From positions 1-10,449 of the forward strand of contig USAD01000074.1 in NCBI GenBank assembly GCA_900552415.1: a stretch of DNA of 10,449 nucleotides. The letters are read 5' to 3'. The notes under the pieces were generated by a model. That model searched no databases. It saw nothing but the letters and a program-made list of their open reading frames with translations, and was not told the origin of the DNA. The stretch is from an uncultured Parabacteroides sp. GTDB taxonomy: Bacteria; Bacteroidota; Bacteroidia; Bacteroidales; Tannerellaceae. A program made the position numbers and the translations under genes. Below are positions 7,039 through 10,449 of the stretch, in pieces (the stretch's first letter is position 1; every line of letters starts with the position of its first letter).

Positions 7039-7986
7039 CTATAAAATGCGTACGCTTTTGTGTCGATTTTTTCCTGTTTTCGTTTTTTTCAATTTCAATG
7101 AATAACGGACGTACAACTCATGGCTTCCGCTTGTGGCCTGCCCTAGGGCCGTGATCGGGAAATCGTAGGCGTAACCGGCTTGAAATCGTCCGATCTTAAC
7201 GCCGAAAAGGATACCCACCGATTCGTTGACCCGATAGGAGACGCCCCCGTTAAACATCTTATTATATTCGAGCCTGGCGGTGATATCCGTGTGGAAACTT
7301 TGTAAGTCGGTCAACAGGAACACCGAAGGCTGTAACTCAAATAACGGATTTGGAAGCTGAATATTGTATCCGCCCATGAAATTATATGTGCGGCCAATGT
7401 AGCTGTAGGCGTTCTCACCGAGTTGGAGCTCCGGCTCGATCAGGTGCGCCATACCGATTCCGGCATAAAACTTTTTGTGCGTGTAAAAGAGGCCGAAGTT
7501 CATGTCGAATCCCATGCCGCTCACTTGCGAGGTAGGAATGGCCTCGTCTGTCTGCTGGTGATACTCGGACTCGACCATCTCGACCTTGCTACCGTCGAAC
7601 GACTGGTTGACGAGGCCGATTTGGAAACCACCGCTGATGATACCGCCGAACAGTTTCTGTTTATAGGCGTATTGCAGTCCGACATGCGTATTCTGGAAGA
7701 GGCCGATCGACTCGGTCAGCAGGACGACGCCGACGCCATGTTGTGTCTTTCCCAATGTCAGGGGCATATCGGCCATCGCGAAGAAGGAGAGAGGCGCTCC
7801 CTTGATGCCCACCCATTCCATACGGGCCAGTGCCAGGATGTTGAGATCCTCAGTCGCGCCTACGGAGGCAGGGTTATAGTAGGGTTTCGCCTGGAAATAT
7901 TGACTGAGACGCACGTCATATTGGGCTCGCGTAAGGCTTACGCAAGTCAATAATAATACGATTGTGAAAAGAAGGGGTCTTCTCAT
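7039..7986 (-). CDS. porP: T9SS outer-membrane protein, PorP/SprF family
   Basis: The 315-residue protein has a Sec signal peptide with cleavage expected after TRA (residue 21). The mature start QYDVRLSQYFQAKPYYNPAS is the hallmark of the PorP/SprF family, whose members are about this long and form a 14-strand-type outer-membrane barrel. Later parts show alternating hydrophobic strands and end in LYVRYSLKLKK. PorP is needed for T9SS export in Porphyromonas and is often the first gene before porK. Here it leads the cluster, and its stop codon is 3 bases from the porK start. The family also includes SprF-type partners of individual large substrates, but the position next to porKLMN supports the core PorP. 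Confidence 0.93.
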   Translation of the reverse strand: MRRPLLFTIVLLLTCVSLTRAQYDVRLSQYFQAKPYYNPASVGATEDLNILALARMEWVGIKGAPLSFFAMADMPLTLGKTQHGVGVVLLTESIGLFQNTHVGLQYAYKQKLFGGIISGGFQIGLVNQSFDGSKVEMVESEYHQQTDEAIPTSQVSGMGFDMNFGLFYTHKKFYAGIGMAHLIEPELQLGENAYSYIGRTYNFMGGYNIQLPNPLFELQPSVFLLTDLQSFHTDITARLEYNKMFNGGVSYRVNESVGILFGVKIGRFQAGYAYDFPITALGQATSGSHELYVRYSLKLKKTKTGKNRHKSVRIL

Positions 7987-8104
7987 TTATTCGTCTCTAA
8001 ATCGTTCTCTCTTTTCGCTGCTTAATAGTTAACGGGGCAATCCGGATAAAATTGCGTGAATAACCTTCAGAAAAAAGGAATGCCTTGGCCTTTTTATAAC
8101 AAAG
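7987..8104 (-). promoter_or_regulatory. Upstream region of porP, expected to hold the operon promoter
   Basis: The 118 bases before porP on the minus strand are AT-rich and non-coding. I found no good copy of the Bacteroidota promoter consensus (TTTG near -33, TAnnTTTG near -7), so no exact promoter is called. A 7-bp inverted pair, AAAAAGG at 8072-8078 and CCTTTTT at 8089-8095, has a run of T after it on the minus strand. It could be a second weak terminator for the upstream gene or a structured leader of the T9SS transcript. Confidence 0.35.
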
Positions 8105-8138
8105 AACGAGGTAGGAGGAAACTCCCCGCCACCTCGTT
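8105..8138 (-). terminator. Terminator hairpin after the DUF2795 gene
   Basis: Arms AACGAGGT (8105-8112) and ACCTCGTT (8131-8138) pair fully, and the inside adds GGAG/CTCC pairing. On the minus strand the stem is followed by CTTTGTT. It lies 42 bases after the stop of the small DUF2795 gene and before porP, so it probably separates the two transcripts. The stem is strong, but the T tract is broken. Confidence 0.65.
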
Positions 8139-8180
8139 TATTCTTTTGCCGTTATTTAATCGTTTGGATTCAGGAGATGA

Positions 8181-8402
8181 TCAATACTCTTCCTCGTTGA
8201 AAAAGAAGTCCTCCTTGCTCGGATAATCGGGCCAGATGTCTTCCATGCACTCGTAAATTTCTCCCTCATCTTCCATCTCTTGCAGATTTTCGATTACCTC
8301 TAACGGCGCGCCTGAACGTTGGGCGTAATCGATTAATTCATCCTTGGTCGCGGGCCAAGGCGCGTCTTCCAGTTTAGATGCTAATTCCAATGTCCAATAC
8401 AT
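8181..8402 (-). CDS. DUF2795-type small acidic protein
   Basis: The start is taken at the ATG giving MYWTLELASKLEDAPWPATK, 73 residues; three codons further out there is only a TTG. The protein is acidic, ends in the Phe/Glu-rich stretch DFFFNEEEY, and has no signal peptide or membrane segment. The motif PWPATKDELIDYAQRSGAP and EDIWPDYPSKEDFFF match the DUF2795 proteins of Bacteroidota, whose function is not known. It follows the cobalamin adenosyltransferase gene by 68 bases on the same strand. A small stem-loop with a UUCG-type loop in the transcript (8419-8432) lies between them, so the gene may have its own level of expression. Confidence 0.85.
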   Translation of the reverse strand: MYWTLELASKLEDAPWPATKDELIDYAQRSGAPLEVIENLQEMEDEGEIYECMEDIWPDYPSKEDFFFNEEEY

Positions 8403-8418
8403 AGCTATCAAATTTTAA

Positions 8419-8432
8419 ATCGCCGAAGCGAT
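8419..8432 (-). other. Small UUCG-loop hairpin between the adenosyltransferase and DUF2795 genes
   Basis: On the minus strand the sequence reads ATCGC-TTCG-GCGAT, a 5-bp stem closing a C(UUCG)G tetraloop, which is unusually stable in RNA. It is followed by TTTAAAATTTG and then the DUF2795 start 16 bases on. It may act as a weak terminator, an RNA processing mark or a block to exonucleases; this is inference from the shape only. Confidence 0.4.
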
Positions 8433-8470
8433 AGGTTTTCATTTTTCTCGCGAAAATAGGATTTTATTTA

Positions 8471-9034
8471 TTAAACGCAAGAAGAATCCCAAATAATTTC
8501 TTTCCCCTCATTCTTCAGGCATTCCTTGCGTGCCAGAACGAACAGGTAATCCGATAAGCGATTGATGAATACGAGTACCGGCTCCTCGACGGGATCGGTC
8601 TCGGCAAGGCGGTAAATCTGGCGTTCGGCCCGGCGGCAGACAGTGCGGCAGACGTGCGCCAGAGAGGCGGAGCGACAACCGCCCGGCAATACGAAATGGC
8701 GCATCTTCGGCAACGTGCTGTCCACACGGTCGATCTCGCCCTCGATCCGGGCGATACTCTCGGGCGTTACCCGGCTCTCGATACGTAATTCGGTAGTCGA
8801 TTGGTCGGTCGCCAGATAGGAGCCGATCGTGAATAGCTTATGCTGTACGAACGAGAGGAACTCCGTGTCGGCCGGGTCCTCGAGCGACGTGATCAGCAAG
8901 CCGATGAACGAGTTCAGCTCGTCGATCGTCCCGTAGCTCTCGATGCGTTGGTGCGCTTTCGACACGCGTTGCCCGCCAACGAGCGATGTCGTTCCCCGGT
9001 CGCCTGTCCCTGTGTATATCTTACTCTTTTCCAT
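8471..9034 (-). CDS. Cob(I)yrinic acid a,c-diamide adenosyltransferase, PduO type
   Basis: This cytoplasmic enzyme moves the 5'-deoxyadenosyl group of ATP to cob(I)alamin, making adenosylcobalamin, the cofactor of for example methylmalonyl-CoA mutase. The 187-residue length is normal for the PduO/MMAB family. Motifs in order are the ATP-binding N-terminus YTGTGDRGTTSLVGGQRVSK (7-26), ESYGTIDELNSFIG (32-45), FVLPGG (114-119), the Arg-rich helix RTVCRRAER (130-138) and NRLSDYLFVLAR (158-169). All expected conserved residues appear to be present. It starts at a clear ATG, 23 bases after the methyltransferase-like gene. No B12 riboswitch is visible before it. Confidence 0.95.
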   Translation of the reverse strand: MEKSKIYTGTGDRGTTSLVGGQRVSKAHQRIESYGTIDELNSFIGLLITSLEDPADTEFLSFVQHKLFTIGSYLATDQSTTELRIESRVTPESIARIEGEIDRVDSTLPKMRHFVLPGGCRSASLAHVCRTVCRRAERQIYRLAETDPVEEPVLVFINRLSDYLFVLARKECLKNEGKEIIWDSSCV

Positions 9035-9057
9035 ATGACAATATATTTTGTTCCTGT

Positions 9058-9768
9058 TTAAAAATAGATCTTATAATTCCTTTTGTGTAATTTGCGATTG
9101 AAGACGGCGATACCGATGGTGCAGAGGTCGATCGTGACGGTCGGTTCCGATCGTTTGATCAGCCACTCCCAGTAGGTCATGCTTCTCATGTTGTCTCGCA
9201 AATGCTCAACGACAAGTAGCGTTTGATCGTGAAAACGAGACAGGGCGATCTCGGTCGCCACCATGACGTCGCTTGTTGAGTTGGCCGGGTCGACGACGAA
9301 TAGATCGATCTTATCTATCTTGAGCAAGGCCGTTTGCTTGATGTAATCGCCCTCGCGCAGCTCGATCGCCCCGCGGCCCCAGCGCTCATAGACCTTAGAG
9401 GCATTCCGTGCCCGCTCGGGCTCCGGCTCGACAACGACGCATTGCGCTTCCCGCGAGTGGTAGGTGAGGTAGAGGGCTGCCAGCCCGTCGTTTGAGCCCA
9501 GTTGGACGACCTTTCTCGCGCCGGCGAAGTTGGCCAGACGGAAGAGGAGCTTCCCCTCCTTTGCCGTGAGGTCGCGATGCCATTCGCCTTGTTGCGCCAG
9601 TTGCTTGCGGACAAGCTCGATATCGTCGTAGGCATAATAGCCTCGTCGTTCGCCGATCACTTGGGTGATCAGGTGATAGGCATAGGGCGAGTGGACGCCA
9701 TAACCCCCGTGGTGACGGAAGAAACGGTAGGCGCGGCAGAGTGTCGATTGGATGATTCCTGTTCTCAT
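9058..9768 (-). CDS. Class I SAM-dependent methyltransferase-like protein
   Basis: The start is taken at the ATG 2 bases after the upstream stop; a TTG three codons earlier overlaps that stop. The 236-residue product has a conserved N-terminal segment FFRHHGGYGVHSPYAYHLI (16-34) and then a Rossmann-like core: motif I VVQLGSNDGLAALYL (87-101), the acidic strand end VVVEPE (111-116) and IDLFVVDPA (154-162). Motif I is LGSNDG in place of the usual ExGxGxG, but such forms occur in O-methyltransferase-like families. The C-terminus (TIDLCTIGIAVFNRKLHKRN) fits the last strands of the fold. The substrate is unknown. It is probably co-transcribed with the araC-like gene before it and the adenosyltransferase after it. 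Confidence 0.75.
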   Translation of the reverse strand: MRTGIIQSTLCRAYRFFRHHGGYGVHSPYAYHLITQVIGERRGYYAYDDIELVRKQLAQQGEWHRDLTAKEGKLLFRLANFAGARKVVQLGSNDGLAALYLTYHSREAQCVVVEPEPERARNASKVYERWGRGAIELREGDYIKQTALLKIDKIDLFVVDPANSTSDVMVATEIALSRFHDQTLLVVEHLRDNMRSMTYWEWLIKRSEPTVTIDLCTIGIAVFNRKLHKRNYKIYF

Positions 9769-9770
9769 GG

Positions 9771-10247
9771 TTACCAACGATAAAGTTCCCTATAATTCTC
9801 CGGACGGTTGCTTTGCCGGTAATGGAGCGGCGCGAGGTGGTGGTAGTGCTGGAAGACGGTCGTGAAGCAGTTGGCCGTCTTGAAGCCGCAAATCGTGGCG
9901 ATCTCCTTTACCGTCAGGTTGGTGCATGCCAGCAGCTCCTTCCCGCGGGCCAGCTGGTAGCGGGTGAGGAAGTCGCGCCCGTTCAGGCCGCTCATGGCGC
10001 GGATCACACCGTTCAGGTCGGCGGCCTGGAGCCCCATCCTCGTGGCCATGACCTCGAGCGACCGCGAGGGATCTTGCGCCAGCAGCTCCAGCAGGCAGTC
10101 GAGCACGACGCAGCCCGTCGCCGGCGATTGGGCGGTGGGGCGTTCCCAGCGCGTCCAGCCGGCCTCGTTCGTCACCAATTTCTCTTTCAGTGGCGATACG
10201 CAGACCGATTCCGGTGTTATGATCTTCCATTTCTTGCTCATATCCAT
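9771..10247 (-). CDS. Short AraC-family transcriptional regulator
   Basis: The 158-residue protein consists mainly of an AraC-type DNA-binding domain. The first helix-turn-helix lies at about 62-88 (SLEVMATRMGLQAADLNGVI) and the second at about 111-145, with the classic pattern LTVKEIATICGFKTANCFTT, then VFQHYHHLAPLHYRQ. The first ~50 residues are too few for the usual effector-binding cupin domain and show no membrane segment, so the signal it answers to is unclear. It starts at ATG (a second ATG follows two codons later) and its stop lies 2 bases before the methyltransferase-like gene, making it the first gene of the group. Its targets cannot be read from the sequence; regulation of its own operon is possible. 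Confidence 0.85.
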   Translation of the reverse strand: MDMSKKWKIITPESVCVSPLKEKLVTNEAGWTRWERPTAQSPATGCVVLDCLLELLAQDPSRSLEVMATRMGLQAADLNGVIRAMSGLNGRDFLTRYQLARGKELLACTNLTVKEIATICGFKTANCFTTVFQHYHHLAPLHYRQSNRPENYRELYRW

Positions 10248-10449
10248 CCTTTTTACGAACGAATATCGGTATTATTCCTCAAAAAGGCAATAATTTCTCT
10301 ATTTTTTTTCCATAAATGGATGTTTATTCGCTCATTTTTCTAATCGCGCTTTTCGGATAGATAATTCATTCCTTGTTCTTCTATTTGTTTTATTATAATA
10401 GATGAACATATCTATTATTGTCTGTTTGTATGGACCATATAGAAGAACG
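10248..10449. promoter_or_regulatory. AT-rich upstream region of the araC-like gene with inverted repeats
   Basis: No gene is visible here. An inverted repeat of 9-base arms lies at 10395-10403 (ATAATAGAT) and 10410-10418 (ATCTATTAT), with a 6-base spacer. It is nested in a second pair of 10-base arms, GTTCTTCTAT at 10375-10384 and ATAGAAGAAC at 10439-10448. A short palindrome TATGG-A-CCATA is at 10429-10439. The region would contain the promoter of the araC-MTase-adenosyltransferase group, but no full TAnnTTTG box is seen on the minus strand. The window ends inside the structure, so its full extent is unknown. Confidence 0.5.

Larger units (their letters stand above)
1876..7986 (-). other. 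porPKLMN operon encoding the T9SS core
   Basis: Five genes on one strand with gaps of 3, 41, 5 and 8 bases and no internal terminator-like structure read as one transcript. Together they encode the barrel protein PorP, the ring proteins PorK and PorN, and the rotary motor PorL/PorM. Other T9SS parts (Sov/SprA, PorV, PorU, PorT, PorX/PorY) are not in the window; in this phylum they usually lie elsewhere. A gliding function is not implied, since the same core serves non-gliding Porphyromonadaceae. Confidence 0.9.

Noticed and set aside
7987..8180. A defined -33/-7 promoter for porP
   Set aside because: No close match to TAnnTTTG with a correctly spaced TTTG could be found on the minus strand, so only the region is annotated.
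8471..9300. A cobalamin riboswitch before the adenosyltransferase gene
   Set aside because: The upstream space is only 23 bases and is preceded directly by another gene; no room for the aptamer.

Overview
The window reads as a Bacteroidota chromosome segment, most likely from the Porphyromonadaceae/Tannerellaceae side (Tannerella or Parabacteroides-like). This rests on a complete type IX secretion system (T9SS) core cluster in the order porP-porK-porL-porM-porN, gene starts without obvious Shine-Dalgarno boxes, and a truncated gut/oral-type GH32 fructan hydrolase. Genus-level assignment is inference.

Layout: (1) Bases 1-177 are non-coding and repeat-rich, with a 14-bp tandem duplication and a perfect 40-bp palindrome. 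(2) Bases of about 178-372 are a very GC-rich remnant (128 of 180 bases G/C in 181-360) carrying the first ~48 codons of an IS30-family transposase. It is joined in frame to a 5'-truncated GH32 glycoside hydrolase ending at 1632, giving one open chimeric frame on the plus strand. (3) Bases 1633-1875, between convergent genes, hold a 43-bp tandem repeat array of imperfect hairpins that ends in a long, nearly perfect hairpin, probably a two-way terminator. (4) Bases 1876-7986, minus strand, hold the five-gene T9SS operon with gaps of 3, 41, 5 and 8 bases. (5) Bases 7987-8180 hold a terminator hairpin for the next gene upstream and the leader of the T9SS operon. (6) Bases 8181-10247, also minus strand, hold araC-like regulator, SAM-methyltransferase-like protein, PduO-type cobalamin adenosyltransferase and a small DUF2795 protein, with gaps of 2, 23 and 68 bases. 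(7) Bases 10248-10449 are AT-rich upstream DNA with nested inverted repeats.

How the genes work together: PorL and PorM form the proton-driven inner-membrane motor. PorK (lipoprotein) and PorN form the periplasmic ring under the outer membrane. PorP is an outer-membrane beta-barrel of the PorP/SprF family. Together they are the trans-envelope core that drives export of proteins with C-terminal T9SS signals. The second cluster is a housekeeping group around adenosylcobalamin formation; the link of the other three genes to it is positional only.

The most unusual parts are the cross-lineage-looking IS30/GH32 fusion, the perfect palindrome at its edge, and the 43-bp hairpin array after porN. I see no convincing new multi-gene system; the gene content is otherwise ordinary for this group.
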